A DNA stretch of 64,000 bases, from assembly GCA_016702555.1 (NCBI GenBank), contig JADJDV010000006.1, forward strand, positions 186,001-250,000, read 5' to 3'. Of this stretch, positions 26,286 through 34,520 are shown in pieces (position 1 is the stretch's first letter; each line of letters begins with the position of its first letter). The notes under the pieces are model-generated. The model made no database searches and was not told the origin of the DNA. It worked only from the letters and a program-made list of their open reading frames with translations. The DNA is from Burkholderiales bacterium (GTDB lineage Bacteria; Pseudomonadota; Gammaproteobacteria; Burkholderiales; Burkholderiaceae_C). A program made the position numbers and the translations under genes.

Positions 26286-26428
26286 GGGCACGCCATGAAC
26301 TTTTACTGGCACAGCACGGGGCCGCCGACCTGGGCCCTTTCGGTGAGCGCATCAGGTCCATGAACAACAACAGAGATTTCGGTTTTTTTTCTCATCCACG
26401 GCAACTGCAGGCAGACAAGGAGTACACC

Positions 26429-27649
26429 ATGAGCATCGAGATGATTGAGACAGACGGCTTCCATTCGGGCACCCAGATCAAGGTGATCGGCGTGGGCGGC
26501 GGCGGCAGCAACGCGGTTGACCACATGATCACGCGCCAGGTGCAGGGCGTGGAGTTCATCTGCGCCAACACCGACGCGCAGGCGCTGTGCCGCACGCAGG
26601 CCGACAGCACCATCCAGCTGGGTGGCAGCGGCCTGGGCGCCGGCAGCAAGCCCGAGAAGGGCCGCGAGGCCGCCGAGGCCGCCGCCGACGATATCCGCCA
26701 GGCGATCCGTGGCGCCCACATGCTGTTCATCACCGCCGGCATGGGCGGCGGCACCGGCACCGGCGCCGCGCCGGTGATCGCGCGCATCGCCAAGGACATG
26801 GGCATCCTCACCGTCGGCGTGGTCACCAAGCCCTTCGACTGGGAAGGCGGCCGCCGCCTGACCAACGCCGAAGCCGGCCTGGCCGAGCTGGAGGCCAACG
26901 TCGATTCGCTGGTGGTGGTGCTGAACGAGAAGCTGCTCGAGGTGCTGGGCGACGACATCACCCAGGAAGAAGCCTTCGCGCAGGCCAACGACGTGCTGAA
27001 GAACGCCGTCGGCGGCATCGCCGAGATCATCAACGACTACGGCTTCGTCAACGTCGACTTCGAGGACGTGCGCACCGTGATGGGCGAGCCCGGCAAGGCC
27101 ATGATGGGCACGGCCACCGCCAGCGGCCCCGACCGCGCCCGCATCGCCGCCGAGCAGGCCGTCGCCTGCCCGCTGCTGGAGGGCATCGATCTGTCGGGCG
27201 CCAAGGGCGTGCTGGTGCTGGTCACCGCGTCCAAGGGCTCGCTCAAGCTGAACGAGTCGCGCGAGGCCATGAACACCATCCGCGCCTACGCCTCGCCCGA
27301 TGCCCACACCATCTACGGCGCCGCCTACGATGATTCGCTGGGCGACGAGATCCGCGTCACCGTGGTCGCCACCGGCCTGTCGCGCCAGGGCGTGCGGCGC
27401 CAGCCGATCACCGTGGTGCAGGGCGGCCTGCGCACCGGCACCGACAACATGCCCTTCATCATGCCGTCGGCGCAGCACGCGGCGGGCGCCGCGGGTGCGG
27501 CACACCAGCAGCACGACTACGGCAACCTGGCCGTGCCCAGCGTGTGGCGCACCAACCGCACCCAGGCGGCGGCCAAGGTGGACGCGCTGTCCTCCGGCGG
27601 CATGGACGACTTCGAGATCCCAGCCTTTCTGCGCAAGCAGGCGGATTGA
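26429..27649 (+). CDS. ftsZ: cell division protein FtsZ
   Basis: A 406-residue tubulin homologue that forms the Z ring. The nucleotide-binding GVGGGGSNAV, the tubulin signature GGGTGTGAAP and the catalytic T7 loop NVDFEDVRTVM are present. A variable linker leads to the conserved C-terminal peptide DDFEIPAFLRKQ that binds FtsA. AAGGAG at 26416-26421 supports the ATG at 26429. The 291-base gap after ftsA, which contains a repeat, could hold a separate promoter. Confidence 0.98.
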   Translation: MSIEMIETDGFHSGTQIKVIGVGGGGSNAVDHMITRQVQGVEFICANTDAQALCRTQADSTIQLGGSGLGAGSKPEKGREAAEAAADDIRQAIRGAHMLFITAGMGGGTGTGAAPVIARIAKDMGILTVGVVTKPFDWEGGRRLTNAEAGLAELEANVDSLVVVLNEKLLEVLGDDITQEEAFAQANDVLKNAVGGIAEIINDYGFVNVDFEDVRTVMGEPGKAMMGTATASGPDRARIAAEQAVACPLLEGIDLSGAKGVLVLVTASKGSLKLNESREAMNTIRAYASPDAHTIYGAAYDDSLGDEIRVTVVATGLSRQGVRRQPITVVQGGLRTGTDNMPFIMPSAQHAAGAAGAAHQQHDYGNLAVPSVWRTNRTQAAAKVDALSSGGMDDFEIPAFLRKQAD

Positions 27650-27800
27650 ATGACTGCGCCTAACGGCGCATGACTTCGCCGCTGCGCGGCGTTGATGACA
27701 AATGACGGCGGCCAGTCATGGCGCGCAGCGCCGTCATCGAAGGCCGCAGGCCGAGGTCATGCGCCCAACGGGCGCAGTCATCCAGCCGCGGTCATCGCGG
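27648..27800. repeat. ATGAC/GTCAT modular intergenic repeat, copy B
   Basis: Starts at the ftsZ stop (GATTGAATGAC). Mini-hairpins follow in order, separated by ATGAC and then GTCAT words: GCGCC-taac-GGCGC, GCCGC-tgc-GCGGC, then the full word GATGACAAATGAC at 27694, GGCGC-gca-GCGCC, GGCC-gca-GGCC and GCGCCC-aac-GGGCGC, ending with two GTCATC words. ATGAC words are on the left and GTCAT on the right, as in copies A and C. Confidence 0.8.
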
Positions 27801-27802
27801 CC

Positions 27803-27808
27803 TAGAAT
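27803..27808 (+). promoter_or_regulatory. putative -10 box of lpxC, near-leaderless
   Basis: TAGAAT lies 6 bases before the lpxC ATG. With normal spacing the transcript would begin at the start codon itself. No Shine-Dalgarno sequence is seen. The -35 region would fall in the end of repeat copy B. Confidence 0.45.
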
Positions 27809-27814
27809 CGCCCC

Positions 27815-28738
27815 ATGCTGGCGCAACGCACCCTCAAGTCGCTCACGCGCGCCGTCGGCGTCGGGCTGCACAGTGGCGAGCGGGTCGAACTGACGCTGCG
27901 ACCCGCGCCGCCCGACACCGGCATCGTGTTCCGCCGCATCGACCTGCCGGCGCCGGTGGACATTCCGGTCAATGCGCTGTCGGTGACCGACACGCGGCTG
28001 GCCTCCACGCTGTCGACGGGCGATGCCAAGGTGCGCACCGTCGAGCACCTGATGTCGGCCTGTGCCGGCCTGGGGCTGGACAACCTCTACATCGACATCA
28101 CCGCCGAGGAAGTGCCGATCCTGGACGGCTCGGCCTCGTCCTTCGTCTACCTGCTGCAAAGCGCGGGCATCGAGCTGCAGAAGGCGCCCAGGAAGTTCCT
28201 GCGCGTCAGGCAAGCGGTCGAGGTGCGCGAGGGCGAGGGCGATCAGCTCAAGTGGGCGCGCCTCGATCCGCACCACGGCTTCACGCTCAGCTTCGAGATC
28301 GACTTCCAGCACCCGGCGGTCGATTCCACCGTGCAGCAGGTCAGCTTCGACATGGGCTCGGGCCGCTACAGCCGCGACATCGCGCGCGCGCGCACCTTTG
28401 CCTTCAGCAAGGACGTGGAGATGATGCGCGCCAGCGGCCTGGCGCTGGGCGGCGGGCTGGACAACGCCATCGTCATGGACGACACCAAGGTGCTCAATGC
28501 CGAGGGCCTGCGCTATGCCGAGGAGTTCGCCAAGCACAAGATCCTCGACGCCATCGGTGACCTGTACTGCGCCGGCAAGCCGATGCTGGCCGCCTACAGC
28601 GCTTTCCGCTCGGGCCACGCGCTCAACAACCGCCTGCTGCGCGAGCTGCTGGCGCGCGAGGAGGCCTGGGAGATCGTCAGCTTCACCGACGAGCGCAAGG
28701 CGCCGGCCGGTTTCGCTCAGCTGGCGCGCGCCTGGTGA
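27815..28738 (+). CDS. lpxC: UDP-3-O-acyl-N-acetylglucosamine deacetylase LpxC
   Basis: A 307-residue zinc deacetylase that commits precursors to lipid A. The conserved HLMSACAGLGLDN block contains the first zinc histidine; KHKILDAIGDL supplies the second His and the Asp ligand; SGHALNN holds the catalytic His. Length is the family norm (about 305). It closes the dcw cluster as in most Gram-negative bacteria. The short distance from the -10 box suggests a leaderless transcript. Confidence 0.97.
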   Translation: MLAQRTLKSLTRAVGVGLHSGERVELTLRPAPPDTGIVFRRIDLPAPVDIPVNALSVTDTRLASTLSTGDAKVRTVEHLMSACAGLGLDNLYIDITAEEVPILDGSASSFVYLLQSAGIELQKAPRKFLRVRQAVEVREGEGDQLKWARLDPHHGFTLSFEIDFQHPAVDSTVQQVSFDMGSGRYSRDIARARTFAFSKDVEMMRASGLALGGGLDNAIVMDDTKVLNAEGLRYAEEFAKHKILDAIGDLYCAGKPMLAAYSAFRSGHALNNRLLRELLAREEAWEIVSFTDERKAPAGFAQLARAW

Positions 28739-28768
28739 GCGCGCGGCCGGCCACTGGGAGCGCATGAG

Positions 28769-28960
28769 ATGGCGATCTCGCGCGCGCTGATCTTTCTGCT
28801 GCTGATGGGTTCAGGCGTGTGCTTCGCCCTGTACGCCTTCACCAGCGAGCCGCGCTACAAGCGCCTGGGCTGGCTGATCCTGAAGTGGACCCTGCTGGCG
28901 GCGCTGGGCTTCTTCGCGGTGCTGATCGTGCTGAACCTGATCCAGGGCGCGGGAGCCTAG
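28769..28960 (+). CDS. small two-helix membrane protein
   Basis: A 63-residue protein with two hydrophobic segments (about residues 5-25 and 36-58) separated by a basic loop EPRYKRLGW. It begins 30 bases after lpxC in the same direction. I recognise no named family, though small proteins of this kind follow lpxC in related genomes as far as I recall. It is convergent with ruvC, with stop codons 11 bases apart. Codon use matches its neighbours, which supports it as a real gene. Confidence 0.65.
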   Translation: MAISRALIFLLLMGSGVCFALYAFTSEPRYKRLGWLILKWTLLAALGFFAVLIVLNLIQGAGA

Positions 28961-28971
28961 CAACGGCAACG

Positions 28972-29520
28972 TCAGCGCCCGCGCCGGTACATGCTGGCGG
29001 TGGTGCGGGGCAGCCCGGCCGCCTGCAATCGTTCCACCGTGCGGCCGGCGTGCGCGTGGGTGATGGCCAGGCCGAGCGCGTCGGCGGCATCCGGGCGCGG
29101 TGTCGCCGGCAGTTGCAGCAGGCGCTGCACCATCGCCTGCACCTGCGCCTTGGCGGCCTTGCCGTGGCCGGCCACGGCCTGCTTCATCTGCAGCGCGGTG
29201 TATTCGGCCACCGGCAGCTCGCACGACACCAGCGCCGTCACGCAGGCGCCGCGCGCCTGGCCGAGCAGCAGCGTGGCCTGCGGATTGACGTTGACGAACA
29301 CGATCTCGACCGCCGAGCTGTCGGGGCGGTAGCGCGCCGTCAGCTCGCGGATGCCCTCGAACAACAGCTTCAGCCGCGCCGGCAGATCGCCCTGGCTGGC
29401 GCTGGCGGTCTGGATCACGCCGCTGGCCACGTAGCGCAGCTGCGGCCCTTGCACATCGAGCACGCCAAAGCCGGTGCTGCGCAGGCCGGGGTCGATGCCG
29501 AGGATTCTCATGCGCTGCAT
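28972..29520 (-). CDS. ruvC: Holliday junction resolvase RuvC
   Basis: A 182-residue RuvC endonuclease that cleaves Holliday junctions with the RuvAB motor. The catalytic acidic residues appear in GIDPGLRSTGFG, in the SAVEIVFVNVNPQA segment and in PDAADALGLA near the C-terminus. The start at 29520 gives MQRMRILGID; an ATG at 29511 (MRILGID) is equally plausible. mtgA ends three bases upstream on the same strand. The reverse frame stays open far upstream but has no RuvC similarity there. Confidence 0.96.
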   Translation of the reverse strand: MQRMRILGIDPGLRSTGFGVLDVQGPQLRYVASGVIQTASASQGDLPARLKLLFEGIRELTARYRPDSSAVEIVFVNVNPQATLLLGQARGACVTALVSCELPVAEYTALQMKQAVAGHGKAAKAQVQAMVQRLLQLPATPRPDAADALGLAITHAHAGRTVERLQAAGLPRTTASMYRRGR

Positions 29521-29522
29521 TG

Positions 29523-30248
29523 TCACGGCAACTCGGAGCGCCGCATGCGCGCCATGATGGTGTTGGTGCGGCTGTTCAGGTAGCGCGAGCGCGGCTGCTT
29601 CTCGAAGCGCTTGGGCGCGGGCAACATCACAGCCAGGCGCGCCGCTTCCCAGGCGTTCAGCTGGGCCGCGCTTTTCTTGAAGTAATGCTGGGCCGCGGCC
29701 TCGGCGCCGAACACGCCCGCGCCCCATTCGACGTTGTTGAGGTAGATCTCCAGGATGCGCTGCTTGCTCAGCAGATGCTCCAGCGCGTAGGTGAGCACCA
29801 GTTCCTGCCCCTTGCGCAGCAGCGTGCGCTCGCCCGACAGCAGCAGGTTCTTGGCCAGCTGCTGCGTGATGGTGGAGCCGCCGCGGATGCGGATCGGCCG
29901 CACCGGCTTGTTCTCGGCCGCGCGCTGGGCGGCGGCCTCTTCGGCCTGGGTGTTGCGCTCCCAGGCCTTGTCGATCGCGTCCCAGTCGACGCCGTCGTGG
30001 TTGGTGAAGCCGTCGTCCTCGGCGGCGATGACGGCGCGCTTCAGGTGGTCGGAGATGTCGGCGTAATCGCGCCAGTCCTGGCGCCAGCGCAACTCGCCGC
30101 TGCTGGCCAGGCGCCAGGCCTCGGAGCGCTGGAAGCTGGTCGACTTCGGGTCCAGCCACGCCAGCGTGGCGATGCGGCCGATGAAGAACAGCTGCAGCAC
30201 CAGCAGGCCCAGCAGCGACAGCAGCAGCCAGCGGCCCAGCGAGCGCAT
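29523..30248 (-). CDS. mtgA: monofunctional peptidoglycan glycosyltransferase MtgA
   Basis: A 241-residue GT51 enzyme that polymerises lipid II without a transpeptidase domain. An N-terminal membrane anchor (about residues 8-28) precedes the glycosyltransferase domain. Family motifs are EDDGFTNHDGVDWDA, RGGSTITQQLAKNL and the KGQELVLTYALE-to-EIYLNNVEWG block. Length fits MtgA (about 235-245). It overlaps the upstream TonB-like gene by one base and may be co-transcribed with it. Confidence 0.96.
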   Translation of the reverse strand: MRSLGRWLLLSLLGLLVLQLFFIGRIATLAWLDPKSTSFQRSEAWRLASSGELRWRQDWRDYADISDHLKRAVIAAEDDGFTNHDGVDWDAIDKAWERNTQAEEAAAQRAAENKPVRPIRIRGGSTITQQLAKNLLLSGERTLLRKGQELVLTYALEHLLSKQRILEIYLNNVEWGAGVFGAEAAAQHYFKKSAAQLNAWEAARLAVMLPAPKRFEKQPRSRYLNSRTNTIMARMRRSELP

Positions 30249-31150
30249 CAGCGCACCTCTCCGTCGCCGGCGCGCGCCGGCTCGGCCTGCAGCGTGGTCT
30301 CCAGCGTCTGCTCGTGCGTGAAGCGAAAGCGCGCCGTGACGTCGAACTGCTCGCTGTCGCGCCGCATCGCGGGGCTGAAGCGGCCAAACGGCGCGGCGGC
30401 GCGCGCGATCGCCTCGGCCTGGCGGTCGAGTGGGCGGTTGCCCGAACCCTGCAGCACGCGCACATCGAGCAGGCGGCCATCGTGCTGCACCAGCAGCGCC
30501 ATCAGCAGTTCGCCGTACAGCTTGCGGCCCTCGGCCTGCGGAAAGTGCCGGGTGCCGCGCGCCTCGATCTTGCGCCGCATGTCGTCGTAGTACTGCGCGT
30601 AGGTGGTGCCCAGCGTGGCCGGGCTCAGGTAGCGCTTGCGCGGCTGCGCGCTGGCTTCCTCGACGCGCTGCTCGATCGCCGCCAGCAGCCGGGACAGCTG
30701 CAGGCGGCGCTCTCGCTGCGCCTCGGCCTCAGCGTCGTCGGCCGGCGCCTCGGCGTCGGGCAGCGGCAGGCTGTCGAGCTGGCGGCGCACCTGCACCAGC
30801 AGCTGCTCCTGCTGCGTCAGCATGGCGGCGATGCGGCGCTGGTTCTCGCTCACCGGGTCGTCGCCGGCCAGCGCGGCCTGCGGGTGCGGCGGCAGCGGCG
30901 TGGCAATCAGGCCGCGCTCGGCCTGATTGCCGCCGCCGGCCAGCTGGGCCTGCGCGATCGCCTGCGGCTGCGGCGGCGCCGCGTCGGTGCGCGCATTGAC
31001 CAGCACCACGTCCAGCGCCGGCGCCGACAGTGCGCGCTGCAGACCCGCACCGTCCACCCAGCGCAGCGACAGCAGCACGCCATGCAGCAGCGCCGAGACC
31101 AGCAGCGCCCATTGCAGCGTGGATAAAGACGCGAAGAAGCCCGGTTTCAC
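30248..31150 (-). CDS. TonB-like energy transducer family protein
   Basis: A 300-residue protein with one N-terminal membrane segment (about residues 12-30), a proline/glutamine-rich and then coiled-coil-rich middle (residues 55-160, with a QQEQLLVQVRRQLDSL stretch) and a C-terminal TonB-type domain (YGELLMALLVQHDGRLLDVRVLQGSG). TonB proteins pass proton-motive energy to outer-membrane receptors, but no exbBD or receptor gene is near. The GTG start overlaps the stop of the upstream RNB gene (GTGA). A role in the envelope, next to mtgA, is inferred from position only. Confidence 0.8.
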   Translation of the reverse strand: MKPGFFASLSTLQWALLVSALLHGVLLSLRWVDGAGLQRALSAPALDVVLVNARTDAAPPQPQAIAQAQLAGGGNQAERGLIATPLPPHPQAALAGDDPVSENQRRIAAMLTQQEQLLVQVRRQLDSLPLPDAEAPADDAEAEAQRERRLQLSRLLAAIEQRVEEASAQPRKRYLSPATLGTTYAQYYDDMRRKIEARGTRHFPQAEGRKLYGELLMALLVQHDGRLLDVRVLQGSGNRPLDRQAEAIARAAAPFGRFSPAMRRDSEQFDVTARFRFTHEQTLETTLQAEPARAGDGEVR

Positions 31151-33297
31151 GAGGCCGGATTATCGGGCTCGCTCGGCTCCGTTTCGTTCACATCCACCGC
31201 AATGGCCAGCGGGCCGGCCTCGGCCGCGTCGTCCTCGTCCTCGGCCGCCGCGGCGGGTGCGGCGTCAAGGCCCAGCACCTCGATCACGGTGGCGCCGACG
31301 TCGAGCGCGATGTCGTCGATGGCGCCCAGCCGCACGCGCACGCGGGTGCCGCGCGGCAGGGCTTGCGCGCCCAGCGCGGTGAACACCAGCGGCAGCTCGT
31401 CGGCGCGCGCCAGCCAGGCGCCGCCGGCCTGTTCCTTGATCAGGCTGGCCGTCAGCTCGGTGATGCCGTGCTGGCGCAGGTATTGCAGCGTCCAGAAGCG
31501 CTCCATGCCGGCCTGGTGGGCGTTGTAGGCGCTGTAGGCGGCGTCGAAGGCGCTGATGACGGCGAACAGCTGTGCGTCCTTGGGCTTGAAGGGCGCCGCC
31601 AGCGCAGCGGTCTTGCCATGGCGTGCGGCGGCGATGATCTGCCACTGGTTCACCAGGTCGACGTAGCGGCGCAGCGGCGAGGTGCTCCAGGCGTAGCTGG
31701 GCACGCCGATGCCGGCGTGCGGCAGCGCCCGCGCGCCCATGCGCACCTTCACGCCCGGCAGCAGGCTGGCCTGGCTGCGGTAGATGGCGGGCACGCCCAG
31801 GCTTTTCAGCCACTCGCCCCAGCTGCTGTTGGCCAGGATCATCAGCTCCGACACGATCAGGTCCAGTGGTGCGCCGCGCGCGCGCGCGCTGATCTGCACC
31901 TGCTCGGTGCCGGTGGGCAGGCCGTCGTCGTCGCCGAGCCTGTTGGCCCCCGCGCTTGCGACTTCGTCTGCGGCGCTGCCCCCCGAGGGGGCTGGCGCGC
32001 CTTGGGGCGGCCCGGCGTCGCGCACCAGCTTGAAGCTGTAGTCGGGCCGGTTGAAGGTCTCGGGCTTGCCGCGCACCTGCTCGCGCCGGCCTTTCAAGTG
32101 GCGCGCCAGCCGGTACAGGAAGGCGAGCTGCTCGCGCGCGACCGGCAGGCCGTCGGCCTCGGCCGGGTCGGGCGCCTCGCCCCCCTGCAGCCAGCCGGCG
32201 GTGATGAAGCGGTCGAGCTGGTCGTGGCGCAGGTTGGCGACGATCGGCACGCGTTCCAGCTTGGTCTCGCTGGCCTGGATTTCCAGCGAGGCCTCATCCA
32301 GCGTGAGGTACAGCGACACCGCCGGCACCGGGTGGCCCGCGCCCAGGGTGTAGGCGTCGACCACGGCGTCCGGCAGCATGGTGATCTTGTGGCCCGGCAT
32401 GTAGACGGTGGACAGGCGCGCGCGCGCCACCTCGTCCAGCGCATCGCCCGGCTGCACCGCCAGCCCGGGCGCGGCGATGTGGATGCCCAGCACCACGGTG
32501 CCGCTGCCCAGCCCCTGCAGCGACAGCGCGTCGTCGATCTCGGTGGTCGATGAATCGTCGATCGAATAGGCCTGCACGGTGGCCAGCGGCAAATCCTCGG
32601 TGATGGCGGGCGCGGTCAGGGCCGGAAAGCCCGTGCCCCTGGGAAAGTTCTCGAACAGAAAGCGCTGCCAGTGGAATTGGTAGGCCGATTCAATGGCGCC
32701 CGCCTCCTGCAGCAGCGCCAGCGGCGCCCGCTGCGTGGCGCGGCTGGCCTCGACCACGGCCTTGTATTCGGGTGCGTTCTTGTCGGGCTTGAAGAGGATC
32801 TTGTAGAGCTGCTCGCGGATCGGCGCCGGCGTCTGCCCCGCCGCCAGCTCGCCGGCCCAGGCGCTGATCTGCACGGCGATCTGCTTTTTCTTCTCGATCG
32901 CCGCCAGCGCCTGCGCCACGATGTCGGCCGGCGCCTTGCGAAAGCGGCCCTTGCCGGCGCGGCGGAAGTAGTGCGGTGCCTCGTGCAGTGCCAGCAGCAT
33001 GGCGGCCCGCTCGGTCACGCCCGGCGTGCCGCCGAAGTATTCGGCCGCCAGCTCGCCAAAGCCGAACTCTTCCTCGGGCGCGAATTCCCAGGCCAGCGGC
33101 AGCTCGATGTCGGCGGCCGTTTGCTGCGCCTGGGCCATCAGCTCGGCCGGGGCGGGCTTGTCGAAGCGCAGCAACTGGTTGGCCGACTTGACCTTGAGGC
33201 GCTTGCCGGAGTCCAGCTCCACCTGCGCCGAGGCCTCGGCCTCGGAAAGAATGCGGCCGGCGAGGAACTTGCCGGCTTCGTCGAACAGTACATGCAT
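31147..33297 (-). CDS. RNB-domain exoribonuclease (RNase II/R family)
   Basis: A 716-residue protein with an RNase II catalytic domain. STTEIDDALSLQGLG carries the metal-binding acidic cluster of the RNB site, and ARGAPLDLIVSELMILANSSWGEWL and SPLRRYVDLVNQWQI are family motifs. A C-terminal S1-like region follows. It lacks the long N-terminal region of RNase R, so I leave the symbol blank. About 25 residues at roughly 427-452 (from AGPPQGAP to ASAGAN) are encoded by a copy of an intergenic repeat. The start is uncertain: ATG at 33297 or GTG at 33318; neither has a clear ribosome-binding site. Confidence 0.9.
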   Translation of the reverse strand: MHVLFDEAGKFLAGRILSEAEASAQVELDSGKRLKVKSANQLLRFDKPAPAELMAQAQQTAADIELPLAWEFAPEEEFGFGELAAEYFGGTPGVTERAAMLLALHEAPHYFRRAGKGRFRKAPADIVAQALAAIEKKKQIAVQISAWAGELAAGQTPAPIREQLYKILFKPDKNAPEYKAVVEASRATQRAPLALLQEAGAIESAYQFHWQRFLFENFPRGTGFPALTAPAITEDLPLATVQAYSIDDSSTTEIDDALSLQGLGSGTVVLGIHIAAPGLAVQPGDALDEVARARLSTVYMPGHKITMLPDAVVDAYTLGAGHPVPAVSLYLTLDEASLEIQASETKLERVPIVANLRHDQLDRFITAGWLQGGEAPDPAEADGLPVAREQLAFLYRLARHLKGRREQVRGKPETFNRPDYSFKLVRDAGPPQGAPAPSGGSAADEVASAGANRLGDDDGLPTGTEQVQISARARGAPLDLIVSELMILANSSWGEWLKSLGVPAIYRSQASLLPGVKVRMGARALPHAGIGVPSYAWSTSPLRRYVDLVNQWQIIAAARHGKTAALAAPFKPKDAQLFAVISAFDAAYSAYNAHQAGMERFWTLQYLRQHGITELTASLIKEQAGGAWLARADELPLVFTALGAQALPRGTRVRVRLGAIDDIALDVGATVIEVLGLDAAPAAAAEDEDDAAEAGPLAIAVDVNETEPSEPDNPAS
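31943..32017 (-). repeat. interspersed repeat copy inserted in frame in the RNB gene
   Basis: The stretch matches the intergenic repeat at 62713-62788 module by module: TGGCCCCC / TTGCCCCC, CGCTTG, CGTCTGCG, the CTGCCCCC...GGGGGC stem, CGC(A/G)CCTTGG(A/G)GCGG and CCGGCG. The 75 bases add about 25 codons without breaking the frame. Confidence 0.75.
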
Positions 33298-33345
33298 AGA
33301 GGGGAGCGATTGTCCCACCTCGCGGCGGGCGCGCAGCGTGTTTCG

Positions 33346-33936
33346 TCAGCGAGCCAGATCGAGAAACGCCAGCACCGCATCGATGTGCTGGTCGAAATCC
33401 GACAGCGCATGGTCGCTGCCTTCCAGCAGGCGCACCTGCGCGCCGGCGTAGCGCGCCGTCATTTCGCGCCAGTCCAGCAGTTCGTCGCCCTTGGCGATGA
33501 CGGCGAAGAAGCGCTCGGGTTGCGCGAGTGGCTGCTCGCTGGACAGCGCGCGCAGCTCGTCGATGTATTCGGGGCGGAAGAAGAAGTGCGCGGCCGGATC
33601 GTGCCAGGCGGTCTGCTCGCCGATGTGGGCCGCCAGGTCGCGCGCCGGGTCGACGGCGGGGTTCAGCACCACGGCGCGGCAGCCGCGCCGCTCGGCCAGC
33701 CAGGTGGCGTAGAAGCCGCCCAGCGACGAGCCGACCACCGCCATGCGCCCGGCCGGCCAGTCGGCCGTGCCACGCTCGATCAACTCCGCGGCCGCGCGCG
33801 GCGAGGGCGGCAGCTGCGGACACCACCAGCGCACGCCGGGGTGATCGGCCTGCACGCGCGCGGCCACCATGCGTGCCTTGGTCGATTGGGGGGATGAGCG
33901 GAAACCGTGGAGGTAGAGGAGGTGGGTGGTGGGCAT
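33346..33936 (-). CDS. YqiA-type alpha/beta hydrolase (esterase)
   Basis: A 196-residue alpha/beta hydrolase of the YqiA/YcfP type. YLHGFRSSPQSTKA near the N-terminus, the nucleophile elbow GSSLGG (Ser around residue 70), a DELLD acidic residue and SDHALSDF with the catalytic His are visible. Related proteins hydrolyse short acyl esters in vitro; the natural substrate is not known. It lies 28 bases downstream of nothing obvious and just upstream (in transcription order) of the RNB gene, with which it may be co-transcribed. Confidence 0.85.
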   Translation of the reverse strand: MPTTHLLYLHGFRSSPQSTKARMVAARVQADHPGVRWWCPQLPPSPRAAAELIERGTADWPAGRMAVVGSSLGGFYATWLAERRGCRAVVLNPAVDPARDLAAHIGEQTAWHDPAAHFFFRPEYIDELRALSSEQPLAQPERFFAVIAKGDELLDWREMTARYAGAQVRLLEGSDHALSDFDQHIDAVLAFLDLAR

Positions 33937-33996
33937 GGGGGGATGTTAGGGGTGTTGGAGGCGCTGTTGGCCGGGAATTGCGCCCGGCGGCGCAGT

Positions 33997-34265
33997 CACT
34001 TTCTTTTGCTCCGCCAAAAGAAAGTAACCAAAGAAAAGGCGGCCCCACTGGCTGTGTCCCTTCGCTTCGCTGCGGGCAACCTGCGGTGCTCGCGCGTGGG
34101 GCGGCGCTGCGGAACTCACTGCGCGCTTACAGCGCTCCGTTCGGACAGCCGCAGCGAGTCAGTCTACGCAAGCGCGGCATGCTGCGCTGCCGCGCCCGCC
34201 CCACGCCCTGCGCTTCTCGGCACGGCCAGAGGGGGAACTCCACACAGGCCATCGCTGCGCTCGGC
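33997..34265. repeat. CTTTCTTTTG...CAAAAGAAAG interspersed repeat
   Basis: The left end holds CTTTCTTTTG-ctccgc-CAAAAGAAAG, a perfect 10-base stem, followed by TAACCAAAGAAAAGGCGGCCCC and about 220 bases of GC-rich sequence. From memory this left end is a common intergenic repeat in Burkholderiales. No credible gene is present in this part. Confidence 0.7.
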
Positions 34266-34275
34266 CTTGCTAAAC

Positions 34276-34303
34276 CCGTCATTCCGGCGAAAGCCGGAAT
34301 CCA
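34276..34303. repeat. GTCATTCCGGCGAAAGCCGGAATCC hairpin repeat
   Basis: ATTCCGGC and GCCGGAAT are separated by a GAAA tetraloop (34281-34300). This short palindrome is a widespread dispersed repeat in beta-proteobacteria as I recall it. It lies between two other repeat families in the gap upstream of rodA. Confidence 0.75.
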
Positions 34304-34344
34304 TGCGGCGTTGCCTTGGCGGTCTCGATTGAACTCTGACCCCG

Positions 34345-34495
34345 CGGTGGCACTGAGTGGATTCCCATGGGGCTGCGCAGCAAGCCCCTTCGACCGGCCG
34401 CGGAGCAGGCCATTCGGGAACGCCGTGGCCGGGGTCTCCCCGGCCACCAGCGTTGTCCCTTGGGGGAAGGCGGCCGCAGGCCGACTCAGGGGGGA
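34345..34495 (-). repeat. CCCCCTGAG-type interspersed repeat, inverted copy D4
   Basis: Read on the minus strand it gives CCCCCTGAGTCGG, a GCGGCC stem, a C-run, GACAACGCTGGTGGCCGGGG and GCGTTCCCG, the same order of modules as the other copies. It ends about 25 bases before rodA. The 33937-34520 gap is made almost wholly of three stacked repeats. Confidence 0.7.
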
Positions 34496-34520
34496 TAAAA
34501 CCCCGGGGGATAATTTCTTC

